Positions 52,052 through 60,913 of a stretch of DNA of 64,000 nucleotides are shown one piece after another (the first letter of the stretch is position 1; the number at the start of each line of letters is the position of its first letter). The notes under the pieces are model-generated. The model ran no database searches and was not told the origin of the DNA. It saw nothing but the letters and a program-made list of their open reading frames with translations. Made by a program: the position numbers and the translations under genes. Source of the stretch: Pelolinea sp964383575 (GTDB lineage Bacteria > Chloroflexota > Anaerolineae > Anaerolineales > Anaerolineaceae); contig CAYLHI010000005.1 in the NCBI GenBank assembly GCA_964383575.1, forward strand, positions 27,582 to 91,581, written 5' to 3'.

Positions 52052-53001
52052 ACGATTGGGGAAATATTTCTATTGATGTTGATTCTTTATCATCCATATA
52101 TAAAGGACAGGGATGTTCGCGTCCGGGCGGGTACACTTTTGTAGAATTCAGATCTGGCCTAGAAAATCTATCAGATTTCTTCTCGAGATATGCGATTAAA
52201 ACCACAATGTTCATGGTAGGCGATGATTTCCTTTATGAAAAGAATCAAACTGCAATTAAAGAAATCTCCAACAATGGGCATGAAATTGCGAATCATTCCA
52301 TGACACATCCACAGGGTTTCCGCTGGTTGTCAAAGCAAGAAAAAGAAATGGAACTGGCTGCCATGTCTGACATTTGCCATGAAGTAACCGGGAAAAGACC
52401 AATTGGCTTCCGTTCTCCTGGTTGGAACATCGATGATGCTACCCTACCGGTGTTAAATAAATTAAAGTATGCATACGATTCTTCAGTGTTCCCCACGTCG
52501 CTTATGCCGCTAATGAAATTTACCCATTGGTCCAGCATGTCAAAGCAGAAAAAACAAGACCGCACGACCATGGGGCAGATTAATTATATGTTTTCTCCTC
52601 TCCCGCCGTATCATGTCTCAAAGCATTCACTCGGGAAAAAGGGAAATAATTCATTGGTTGAATTTCCAATTTCTGTATCACCGTATCTGCGGATTCCCTT
52701 TTTCGCAACATTGCTTTTATTTACAGGCTTGGGTTTCTTCAAGAAATTATATCGATTGATTCGCGTGGCTGGACTGCCTGTACATTTCCAAATGCATTTA
52801 TCCGATTTCATCGATTACAGCATTCCAGAACTAAAAGATCAGATGCCCGGAAACAAACAGGGTGCTTATATCCCGCAATCACTTAACACACCGCTTCCGA
52901 AAAAAATAGATCTATTCAGTAAAATGATTGAATTGATTGGGCAGGATTACAACTTCATCACATTAGAACAATGGACAAAAAGATTACGGATGGATAAATG
53001 A
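52048..53001 (+). CDS. polysaccharide deacetylase (NodB/CE4-like)
   Basis: A 317-aa protein that probably removes N-acetyl groups from a surface glycan. The NodB core has ISIDVDSL near residue 10 (Asp motif), the metal-binding NHSMTHPQGF near 78 with both histidines, and PIGFRSPGWNID near 120 with catalytic Arg. No signal peptide is evident, so it may act in the cytoplasm on a lipid-linked or nucleotide sugar intermediate. It overlaps both neighbours by four bases, indicating tight coupling. Confidence 0.85.
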   Translation: MNDWGNISIDVDSLSSIYKGQGCSRPGGYTFVEFRSGLENLSDFFSRYAIKTTMFMVGDDFLYEKNQTAIKEISNNGHEIANHSMTHPQGFRWLSKQEKEMELAAMSDICHEVTGKRPIGFRSPGWNIDDATLPVLNKLKYAYDSSVFPTSLMPLMKFTHWSSMSKQKKQDRTTMGQINYMFSPLPPYHVSKHSLGKKGNNSLVEFPISVSPYLRIPFFATLLLFTGLGFFKKLYRLIRVAGLPVHFQMHLSDFIDYSIPELKDQMPGNKQGAYIPQSLNTPLPKKIDLFSKMIELIGQDYNFITLEQWTKRLRMDK

Positions 53002-54221
53002 TTCCACGCTTAAGACCATATTTTGGGAAAGAAGAAATTCTTACAATCTTCAAAAGCAGGAGGTATGCTGTTCGGAGATTTGAACAGGCTTTTGCAATGC
53101 AATTCCATTCCATTTATGCGGTTGCTTTTCCTTACGGCCGTTCTGCCTTATGGGCATTCTTGAACGCACTCGAACTAAAAGAGGTTGAGGTTGTTCAACC
53201 TGCATATACATGCTCTGTGGTTGCTCACGCGACAGTTTTAAGTGGGAACATCCCGGTTTTTGTGGATAACTCTCTTACCAATTACAACATGGATATTGAT
53301 CTTTTCGCTGATGCGATCACTCCCAACACACGCGTTGTAATTCCAACCCATCTTTTTGGCTATCCAATGGATATTGACAAAGTGAATGATATTGTTCGTC
53401 ACGCTGAAAAAAAATATGGTCACAAGATTTGGGTCATCCAGGATTGCGCCCATTCATTCGATGCGCGATTTAAAGGAAAAACAGTTACAAATGCTGGTGA
53501 TGGTGCTATCTTTGGGCTTGGAATCAGCAAGCAGATCACATCTATTTTTGGGGGAGTATTTACAACAAATGATGAAGTGATCGCTAAAAAGGTTTGCGAA
53601 TTCAGGAATAGAAATTTTAAAAAACCTTCATGGAAAAAGTCTACTCTCCGATACCTATACCTTCTCGCTGTGGATCTAGCTTTTCAGCCAATAATTTATG
53701 GCTTTGTGTATTGGCTGCAGGAAAAAACACCATTCCTCAATCGATTAACAAAAGCATATCATCTGGATGAGAAGATTCATTTTCCTCCTGATTACTTAGA
53801 CCAGATGACAAATATTGAAGCGCTCGTAGGCTTAGAGCAATTAAAAAAATACGTGGTAATGCGCTCAAAACGGATAGAGATCGCCAAAAAATACTTTGAA
53901 ACAATAAATAACCCGAAAGATATGATTCTTCCCCCTGAAATTGATGGGGCAACTTATTCACACTTTGTTATCAGATCGGATGCGAGAGACCGATTGCTCG
54001 CCTTTTTTGCATCTAAAGGTATTCAGTTAGGCCAGCTTATCGAATACAGCATGCCTCATTATCAGGCATACAAAACATATGCCAAAGACAAACTATTCCC
54101 CAATTCTTTGCTGTGCAGCAATTCCATGATCAACTTGCCAATATATACGAATTTACATGATATCAATATTATTAGAATTGTTTCATTTTTATTGCATTAT
54201 TCCGAAAACCATGAAAAATAA
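52998..54221 (+). CDS. DegT/DnrJ/EryC1 family aminotransferase
   Basis: A 407-aa PLP-fold protein. VQPAYTCSVVAHATVLSGNI near residue 75 is the usual first motif, VIQDCAHSF near 150 the cofactor Asp-His motif, and GLGISKQITSIFGGVFTTND near 175 the PLP lysine region. It is divergent from the copy at 15.6-16.7 kb, for example in the shortened N-terminus. It likely transaminates a keto-sugar for the same glycan as its overlapping neighbours. Confidence 0.85.
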   Translation: MIPRLRPYFGKEEILTIFKSRRYAVRRFEQAFAMQFHSIYAVAFPYGRSALWAFLNALELKEVEVVQPAYTCSVVAHATVLSGNIPVFVDNSLTNYNMDIDLFADAITPNTRVVIPTHLFGYPMDIDKVNDIVRHAEKKYGHKIWVIQDCAHSFDARFKGKTVTNAGDGAIFGLGISKQITSIFGGVFTTNDEVIAKKVCEFRNRNFKKPSWKKSTLRYLYLLAVDLAFQPIIYGFVYWLQEKTPFLNRLTKAYHLDEKIHFPPDYLDQMTNIEALVGLEQLKKYVVMRSKRIEIAKKYFETINNPKDMILPPEIDGATYSHFVIRSDARDRLLAFFASKGIQLGQLIEYSMPHYQAYKTYAKDKLFPNSLLCSNSMINLPIYTNLHDINIIRIVSFLLHYSENHEK

Positions 54222-54828
54222 TATAGAAATTTCAACTCTAAAACCTCATTGGGTCGAAAATATTGCAAAAATTCATTTTGATTCCCTACCGAACGACTTC
54301 CTTCCAACGTTAGGATTAAGTTTTCTAATGAATACTTTTTACCCCGCTGTTTTATTATCAGCATTAGGGAAAGTATTTATTGCCCTAAATAAATTTGATG
54401 AACCTGTTGGATTTGTATTAGTCACATTAAAAAGCAATGAGTTCTTAAAAAGTATTATCAGAAATCGATTTTGGGATTTTCTTAAAATTTGGATAAGCTC
54501 TTCCTTCTTTTCATTAGGAAATTTCAAAAATAATTTCCAAATTATCATATCAGGAATATTATCCAAAAATACACTTAATGTAGGTGAAATTTACATCATT
54601 GCAGTAAAAAAGTCTTTTCGCGGAAAAGGTATTGGGAAATTACTAGTGGGAAAATCTATTGATTTTCTAAAAGAAAATAAGCTAAGCGGAATTAAAATTA
54701 AAACGTTGGCATCCAATATAGAATGGATAAAATACTTTTATAAAGAAGGATGGAAGTTAGAGAACAATTTTCACCTGATTGGAAAAAAATATGTCAGTTT
54801 AGTTTATAAATTCGACGATATTTTCTAA
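54211..54828 (+). CDS. GNAT family N-acetyltransferase of the glycan cluster
   Basis: A 205-aa protein whose acetyl-CoA loop is VKKSFRGKGIGKLLVGKSID near residue 135. The fold is otherwise basic and Lys/Phe-rich, with an insertion near 75-115. ATG 54211 overlaps the aminotransferase stop by 11 bases; the frame's earlier start would overlap by 65. After the DegT aminotransferase, an acetyltransferase of this kind may acylate the new amino group, which would make the pair functionally analogous to PglE/PglD; this is inferred. Confidence 0.75.
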   Translation: MKNNIEISTLKPHWVENIAKIHFDSLPNDFLPTLGLSFLMNTFYPAVLLSALGKVFIALNKFDEPVGFVLVTLKSNEFLKSIIRNRFWDFLKIWISSSFFSLGNFKNNFQIIISGILSKNTLNVGEIYIIAVKKSFRGKGIGKLLVGKSIDFLKENKLSGIKIKTLASNIEWIKYFYKEGWKLENNFHLIGKKYVSLVYKFDDIF

Positions 54829-54945
54829 TCCATATAAAATTCTTATCATAACTTATTCTTGTATCCGAGTATAGCAAAAAAATAAATCATATAGTTGCTG
54901 CTTACATTGATATTACAAACATTTGTGTTCAATTATTATTGATTT

Positions 54946-54987
54946 GTAAGGCTCCCTTAAAATAGTACCAGTGATAAGTAGGCACAA
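54946..54987 (+). repeat. left copy of 42-bp inverted repeat (transposon end-like)
   Basis: Matches the reverse complement of 58652-58693 at 36 of 42 positions, both beginning GTAAG and ending GATAAGTAG-x-CACAA. The outer CCC...TAAAATAGTACC sequence resembles ends of insertion sequences. The rest of the 500-base gap 54829-55328 has no gene; I see no intact frame there on either strand. Confidence 0.75.
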
Positions 54988-55328
54988 TGGACAAACTGAA
55001 AATTGACTCTCAAGCAGTAGGTTCATAAACCAATTTGAGTTGCCTTCCCTAATCGCGGGTGATGCTAGGAATGCGTCACTACCAAATTGTTAAATTTGTA
55101 GGGGCGAAACCAACGAGTTACGCAAAGGAGGAATTCTTGAATACCCAATATGCCTTGGAATCGTCCTGCATCTCAAGTACATCGTAGCTAGTACATCCTT
55201 ATGATTCATTGAATTGAATGCCAGATATAAAATCATCAGCTCTTTATACCTGAGTAGCAGTTTTCATAACCATGAGCTTATCCTGCCTGAAAACCTGCAA
55301 CAAACTTATAAGGAAGAAGCACATCCCT

Positions 55329-56813
55329 TTAAAATTGAGAATATACAAAATCTACTGCATTGGCTTCCCCATAAAAACCAAATATGGTGATTGAAAAAAA
55401 CAATAGGTAATAAACCGCCCATCGAAACCAGGTGGGCTGCTTATTTAACTCAACTAATAGATCATGTTTGCACTGCACAAATTCAACAACTATTAAAATT
55501 AACAAGGTATGAGTCATCATCCAGAAATCTTTATCATCTAAACCTAAACTACCATCTTTAAATATCCATGCTTTCTCTGTGGTTATTCCATCCAATGTAA
55601 TAATAGATTTCATTATATGAACAGCTTCACTTATTGAATTCGCCTTGAAAAACAACCATGCAAAGCTAACTAATCCAAAGGTAAATAGAATTTGAAATGT
55701 CTTATGAGCAAAAGTGCTGCGGTCGATATTCAATTTCTTGACCACCTTGTCTCGTATTTTCTTGGTAAGAATTTCAATGATCTGATATAAACCATGAAGT
55801 GCCCCCCAGATTACAAATGTCCAGCTTGCTCCATGCCACAACCCGCTGACCAAGAAAGTTATCATCACATCAATGCTTATCCATAATTTACGTAGTTTCT
55901 TCCGACGATGTTTGTAATTTAACCGAATGAAGATATAGTCTCTCAGCCAGTTGCTTAGTGAAATATGCCACCGACGCCAAAAATCAATTACCGATTTTGC
56001 TAAGTAAGGCCGCTTAAAATTCTCGATCAGCTTAATTCCCAGAATGTTAGCTGTGCCAATTGCTATATCACTGTAGGCTGAAAAATCAATATAGATCTGA
56101 AATGAAAATGCAAAAATAGCCACGACAAGTTTTGGGCTGTTGAAATCTTGAGGACCCGTAAACACAGTATTAACCACAACCGCAAGCCTGTCTGCGATTA
56201 CTATTTTTTTAAATAACCCCCATCCAACCCGTACAAGACTATCCACAAATTCTTGATACTCAAAAGGTCTAGGATTCAGTAACTGAGGTTCGAGGTGGTT
56301 ATAGCGTTCGATGGGACCTATTAATAGTTGAGGAAAGAAAGAAACATACAAAGCAAAATGACTGAAATTTTTTTCCGCTTCCACTTTTCCACTATATACA
56401 TCCAGTAAATAGCTAATTAATTGAAAGATATAAAAAGAAATGCCAACAGGATAAAGCAGCTCAATTCCGCGGAATGTCCACTGTAAACCAGCAGCTGCCG
56501 CTGCTGTATTGATTGAATTAAAGAAAAAGTTTATGTATTTGAATAAAAATAAAATGCCAATATTTAAAATTACGCCAACAAGCATCCAGACTTTCTTCGG
56601 CTTATTATCCTTGGTCTTCGCAACCATTCGTCCTGCAATGTACGAGATGCCTGTACATGTTAGGAGGATAAATGAATATTTAACATCAGATAAGCTATAA
56701 AACACATAACTGAAAATTAACAACCAAACCCACCGCCATCGCCTGGGTAAAATGTAATTCACAATCACAATGACAATAAAAAGTGGATAAAATATAAATG
56801 AATTAAATATCAT
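55329..56813 (-). CDS. MBOAT family O-acyltransferase (AlgI-like)
   Basis: A 494-aa polytopic membrane protein (about 11 hydrophobic segments) of the AlgI/DltB type, which passes acetyl or acyl groups across the membrane onto a polysaccharide or teichoic-type polymer. Diagnostic are the FNSFIFYPLFIVIVIVNYIL start, FPQLLIGPIERYN near 155, FSAYSDIAIGTANILGIKL near 235, WRRWHISLSNWLRDYIFIRL near 270, and the catalytic His in VSGLWHGASWTFVIWGALHG near 315. AGAGGA precedes the ATG. Its SGNH partner is encoded just upstream. Confidence 0.94.
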   Translation of the reverse strand: MIFNSFIFYPLFIVIVIVNYILPRRWRWVWLLIFSYVFYSLSDVKYSFILLTCTGISYIAGRMVAKTKDNKPKKVWMLVGVILNIGILFLFKYINFFFNSINTAAAAAGLQWTFRGIELLYPVGISFYIFQLISYLLDVYSGKVEAEKNFSHFALYVSFFPQLLIGPIERYNHLEPQLLNPRPFEYQEFVDSLVRVGWGLFKKIVIADRLAVVVNTVFTGPQDFNSPKLVVAIFAFSFQIYIDFSAYSDIAIGTANILGIKLIENFKRPYLAKSVIDFWRRWHISLSNWLRDYIFIRLNYKHRRKKLRKLWISIDVMITFLVSGLWHGASWTFVIWGALHGLYQIIEILTKKIRDKVVKKLNIDRSTFAHKTFQILFTFGLVSFAWLFFKANSISEAVHIMKSIITLDGITTEKAWIFKDGSLGLDDKDFWMMTHTLLILIVVEFVQCKHDLLVELNKQPTWFRWAVYYLLFFSITIFGFYGEANAVDFVYSQF

Positions 56814-56935
56814 GCTTTCCTCTCAAAATGATTATTAGGCGTTATTTGAACAGATCCGCTACAAATTCAAAAAGAGCAAGTTGTTTAATTGTTTTTAGGA
56901 TTATAAGCAAGAGATTGTGAGACGAAAACTTATTC

Positions 56936-58219
56936 TTATTCAAGAATAAGATCAAATCCTCCTCTAAGATAATAATTACTAGTGGGATTATTAATCATAA
57001 TATGTATAAAGTAATCACCAATTGGTTCTGGCAAGGCGTACTTTAGTTCATTTTTTCCTTTTTCTTCAATTTTATAAACTGATTCACCATCTAGAAAAAT
57101 CTCCCATTTAAATACTAAGTCCATTAAAGACTCATTATTATCAGGAATCAGGTTCATGCTGATATTATCCCCTTCCTGAACGAGAGTGTAATCCTTGAAA
57201 AAATAGCTTCGGTAATAATCAAGAGCTTCAGGATGTATTTCGATATTAAGCTCATGTGCTAAAAGCTCCGCTGTTTCTACAGATGCGATGATCGCACCAA
57301 ATTGGGTCATATGTTGATAATCACCAAACCAAAGCAGGGATTGACCTTGATCGTTGAATAAAGTTTTATAAGATACTTCATAACTCTCTATCAAATCAAT
57401 TGCCTGATCTCTACAATTTTCATATTTATTAATATATTGTGGGGCTTCAACAAATAACAAATCTTCCGAATGCTTCTGGTTGATTTGTAAAATATCTTCA
57501 GTTACAGATAATCGATCTTTAAAATCATCTATCGGACAAGAAGCGATTTCATCTGGAGTTTCTGATTGAATTTCACCAGGAAGGATAGATTTCAGGTAAT
57601 TTTCATACCCTTTATGTGGTAATTCCACATACCTATCAGAGCCCCAATTATTTTTTATTGTTTTTAATTCTGTATATGCGCGGGAGATTGGTATATTGGG
57701 ATTTTTCCAATTCGAATGATTGCTTGTGTATGGTAGATAAAAATTTAGAAGATCACTGTCTGAAAAGAAATCATAGCTGTATATCAGTTTTCTCAGACTT
57801 ATCGGCATTGAATAAAAAAACGAGAAATTCCAGGGTTTTAGGTTCTTTTGAGTCAGACCATCATAGATTGGTAAAGTTTCTATGATCACAACCAACGGAT
57901 TTTGGTAACGCAACACTTCCTGATACTCATATATTGTCTGGTAGATACTTTCACCTGAAGTGTTTACGTGAATTGATTCTGTTCCTAAAATATCATCAAT
58001 TATTTGTGGAATGTATGTGCTCTTTGAATGCGAGTTTCCCATGAATACAATATCAATAGAATTTTCAGGCAACTCTTCATAAAAAAAGGGCCAGTAATTC
58101 CCATTCTTTAAGTTACTTCTCTGCTTTGGAATATAACTGATAACCTGAATAATAGAAATTAGAATCCCGATGAATAAAAAAAACTTGTACCAATGATTTT
58201 GCTTGTCTTTTATATCCAT
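56936..58219 (-). CDS. SGNH-fold acyltransferase partner (AlgJ/DltD-like)
   Basis: A 427-aa membrane-anchored protein: one N-terminal helix (about 12-30) then a large extracytoplasmic domain. IDIVFMGNSHSKSTYIPQII near residue 56 is the block I nucleophile region (Ser), and WFGDYQHMTQFGA near 300 the DxxH block V. Such SGNH proteins complete acyl transfer to the glycan in concert with MBOAT proteins. The last 80 residues form a beta-rich module. It is 122 bases upstream of the MBOAT gene, no strong ribosome site seen. The domain order and pairing with MBOAT are convincing; the glycan is unknown. Confidence 0.75.
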   Translation of the reverse strand: MDIKDKQNHWYKFFLFIGILISIIQVISYIPKQRSNLKNGNYWPFFYEELPENSIDIVFMGNSHSKSTYIPQIIDDILGTESIHVNTSGESIYQTIYEYQEVLRYQNPLVVIIETLPIYDGLTQKNLKPWNFSFFYSMPISLRKLIYSYDFFSDSDLLNFYLPYTSNHSNWKNPNIPISRAYTELKTIKNNWGSDRYVELPHKGYENYLKSILPGEIQSETPDEIASCPIDDFKDRLSVTEDILQINQKHSEDLLFVEAPQYINKYENCRDQAIDLIESYEVSYKTLFNDQGQSLLWFGDYQHMTQFGAIIASVETAELLAHELNIEIHPEALDYYRSYFFKDYTLVQEGDNISMNLIPDNNESLMDLVFKWEIFLDGESVYKIEEKGKNELKYALPEPIGDYFIHIMINNPTSNYYLRGGFDLILE

Positions 58220-58334
58220 TTATTCATAATTATAATAGCTGAATTCAGCTAACAAGTGCAATTTTGCAGGTAAAAAGAGAGGGTAACTGCAGTAAGATGA
58301 GCACCTCTCCAACTGCAAAATCAAATGAGCAATT

Positions 58335-58560
58335 ATGCGAAAATTTTCACAGCTTACCCATTTACAAAGATATCAGATATCCACCTTGTTGAAAATAGGT
58401 CATTCAAATACCAAGATAGCCCAAACCATTGGAGTGCACAAATCAGCCATTGGCAGGGAGATAGTGCGCAATCAGAAAAAGAGGGGTTACCGTTCTAAAT
58501 AAGCCTCCAAATTTAGTATCACTTAAAAGCAGGCATTTTCAAGATTAGAAGAAATTTCAA
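58335..58560 (+). pseudogene. IS30-family transposase remnant (N-terminal helix-turn-helix)
   Basis: ATG 58335 opens a 55-codon frame: FSQLTHLQRYQISTLLKIGH, then TKIAQTIGVHKSAIGREIVR and RGYRSK, the N-terminal helix-turn-helix of IS30 transposases. It ends at a TAA where the family usually has Gln (CAA to TAA). The same frame continues ASKFSIT-stop-KQAFSRLEEISKGF, so at least two nonsense changes occurred; the DDE catalytic core is missing. The remaining sequence of the 58220-58715 gap has no gene. Confidence 0.8.
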
Positions 58561-58651
58561 AAGGGTTTTTTCTCAAATGCAGCATGAGGGAGAATGGAAT
58601 TGTATTCCTCCAAAAAATCTGCGGTGATTAACCTGGTTTCATCTTTCCCGG

Positions 58652-58693
58652 TTGTGTCTACTTATCGCCGGTACTATTTTAGGGGGGACTTAC
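58652..58693 (-). repeat. right copy of 42-bp inverted repeat (transposon end-like)
   Basis: Reverse complement of the left copy at 54946-54987 with six mismatches. Together they bound 3,748 bases containing the MBOAT/SGNH pair and the IS30-type remnant. The identity continues a few bases outward (ATT before the GTAAG), but no direct target-site duplication is evident. It lies 23 bases past the stop of the GT-C-like gene. Confidence 0.75.
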
Positions 58694-58715
58694 CAATACA
58701 CATACTTCTTTTTTA

Positions 58716-60635
58716 TTAATATTCCTCAACAATATTTGGGTAAAAGAAACTTTCTGTACTAATATCTTCGATCTTTCCACAAGCACGCAGGGTGGTTTTC
58801 TTTTGTGGTAATTGATTGAAATCTATAACCACATAGAGTGGTTTGTTATCTAATAGATTTATTGTTGGAAATACCGTATTGGGGATTGCAATATTATCAA
58901 AATAATCGACTGTGTTTTTAGCAGGAATATTGTGAATACTTTCTTTATAATTGTGTTCTGCAATATTTGGAATCCAGGTAGGGCCATAGGAAATAATTGA
59001 TATGCTGGACCCGGGATAATAATTCAGGATGACTTCGCTTTCCCCATCTGGGCATCCGCTTGAAATCAGATCTCTTTTTGGAGCAATTGCCTTAATTAAT
59101 AATGGGCCAAGCAAGACAATGATTGTTAATAGAATGGAAAAAACAAGATTAAGATCTGATATTTTATTGTGACCCGATGGTTGAATATATTTTGTTAAAT
59201 TAAATTTTTTAGCAATAATCTGAAAGATGAGTGAAAATCCTACAGCTGGAAGAATGCCAAGGAAAGAAGTGCTTGCAGCATAATAACGCATATATTGTGT
59301 TTGATAAGCAGGAGAGAGCGGTAAAGAGAAAAGAAAACCAATCAAAAGGATAAGTATAAAAATAAAGAATGGTTTTTTCCCCTGAAAAATACAGTAGCCA
59401 GTTCCTACTATTGAAAAAAGGAAATATGAGTAGATTAACGAATAACTCATCAAATGATTATTAGAAAGCATGCATGAATAAATATTGTATGTATTTATGG
59501 GTCGAAGAGAAAAGATACTCGAGAATTGATACATCATCCCTTTGATGAAGTTGTCAGGGTGATCAAGGATCTCAAATATTATGATCTCCATTATCTTTTT
59601 CTCTCGAATACCAGGCTCAAGGTTGTTGATTTCAGGATGATCGATACGTATTTGTCCCCAATCTTTTCCGCCAACCGCGACACCATAGATGCCATACCCA
59701 ACATTATTGAATTGATTTGATTCATTAAGTGTAATTTGCGAGAATATGTAGCTGTTAATAAACAATCCCGCGATAACGGATAATGTTGTAATTACCATAA
59801 TTTTCCAGGATGGTTTCTGCTTCCCTTTCCATAACCATCCAGCAAAAATAACTAGAAAGGGCAAGGTGGCAATAGCGCCTGGCCTAGCAACCTGGGCAAG
59901 AGTAAATAAAAAGACAGCAAAGAAGAAAAAGAAAATACTATTTTTTTGTTGGTCTCTTTTTTTGCGGAGAGCAACAAGAAAGAAGGTGAACGCTGCCATT
60001 CCAAGTATGTAACTTAAATTTTCTGACAAAATATTGCCGATGAATCTTCGGATAAAGAAAAATTGGGGAATAAAAAAGATGACAGCGGAGGGAGGATTAA
60101 GAGTTTTATTCACCTCAATAATTGAAAAGTAACTAACAATTGCAGAAATAAATACGGTTGCAGCCATCGCAATCTGCAAGTTTCCCCCAGCGAGCCATAA
60201 AAAAAAGGCAAAAAAACTGCTGAATAAAGGTCTTCTTTGGGTATAACCAACCAGATATCCTTTTTCTAAAAGAGATAAAGAACTTGTAAAAAATGAAAGG
60301 GAGTCTATTCTTGGTAGTATTCCTGCAATCACGTTTGTTTCTGTGTATGCATAAGCCCAGAGGCCAACAAGAGCAAAAGAAAAGATCGGAAAAATAATTA
60401 ATGCAGTTAATAATAGAGACAAGCGCGTCTTTTTAAGATAAAGAGATATAAGAAGAGAAATAGTTACAACTAAAAGAAAATGGGTCGTATTGTATCGGAC
60501 AATTCCTCCAACAACTTTTATGAACGGTACCTCTCTTGGAATTAGTATGATTGCAAAGAAAAAAAGAGAAAATATTACTAGCACAAGAGGAAATGCCCAT
60601 CTATTTTTTTCAAAAAAAAGAGATATCTTTTTCAT
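58716..60635 (-). CDS. polytopic membrane protein, GT-C glycosyltransferase-like
   Basis: A 639-aa protein with about 12 hydrophobic segments followed by a C-terminal extracytoplasmic region (about 530-639). The first extracellular loop contains a DS-x-FF/RRPLFSSFFAFFLWLAGG arrangement (near residues 110-150) similar to the acidic-loop region of PMT/ArnT GT-C enzymes, which use polyprenyl-phosphate sugars. No family hit can be named from inspection. Role in transferring sugars outside the membrane is inferred from fold and neighbourhood. Confidence 0.6.
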   Translation of the reverse strand: MKKISLFFEKNRWAFPLVLVIFSLFFFAIILIPREVPFIKVVGGIVRYNTTHFLLVVTISLLISLYLKKTRLSLLLTALIIFPIFSFALVGLWAYAYTETNVIAGILPRIDSLSFFTSSLSLLEKGYLVGYTQRRPLFSSFFAFFLWLAGGNLQIAMAATVFISAIVSYFSIIEVNKTLNPPSAVIFFIPQFFFIRRFIGNILSENLSYILGMAAFTFFLVALRKKRDQQKNSIFFFFFAVFLFTLAQVARPGAIATLPFLVIFAGWLWKGKQKPSWKIMVITTLSVIAGLFINSYIFSQITLNESNQFNNVGYGIYGVAVGGKDWGQIRIDHPEINNLEPGIREKKIMEIIIFEILDHPDNFIKGMMYQFSSIFSLRPINTYNIYSCMLSNNHLMSYSLIYSYFLFSIVGTGYCIFQGKKPFFIFILILLIGFLFSLPLSPAYQTQYMRYYAASTSFLGILPAVGFSLIFQIIAKKFNLTKYIQPSGHNKISDLNLVFSILLTIIVLLGPLLIKAIAPKRDLISSGCPDGESEVILNYYPGSSISIISYGPTWIPNIAEHNYKESIHNIPAKNTVDYFDNIAIPNTVFPTINLLDNKPLYVVIDFNQLPQKKTTLRACGKIEDISTESFFYPNIVEEY

Positions 60636-60787
60636 TCAATTACTGCCATAATAAGTTTGCAATAATTATAGCCACTGCAAATGGTTGAATAAGATTTGGT
60701 CTCATAAAGTGATGCAAAAAAAGGTTGAAAAACAAAAATCTTATGTTTCAATAAAATCATCCGAATATAATCAAAAAGAGGACATTT

Positions 60788-60809
60788 TCTCCGCAGCTTG
60801 CTGTAGAGA
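60788..60809. repeat. REP-like hairpin, AGCTTGCT core
   Basis: TCTC-cg-CAGC-TT-GCTG-ta-GAGA is a small imperfect hairpin sharing the core AGCTTGCT with the two hairpins upstream of ptsH. It lies in the 278-base gap between the two large membrane-protein genes, where no gene is seen. Confidence 0.4.
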
Positions 60810-60913
60810 GGTTTTGTTTATGTCGGCTATGAGCACAAAACAAAGTATTTAAAATCAAAAAGTCGATCAAGTTTAACAAGGTAATAATATTTTTATGAAA
60901 AGGAACATTCTCA

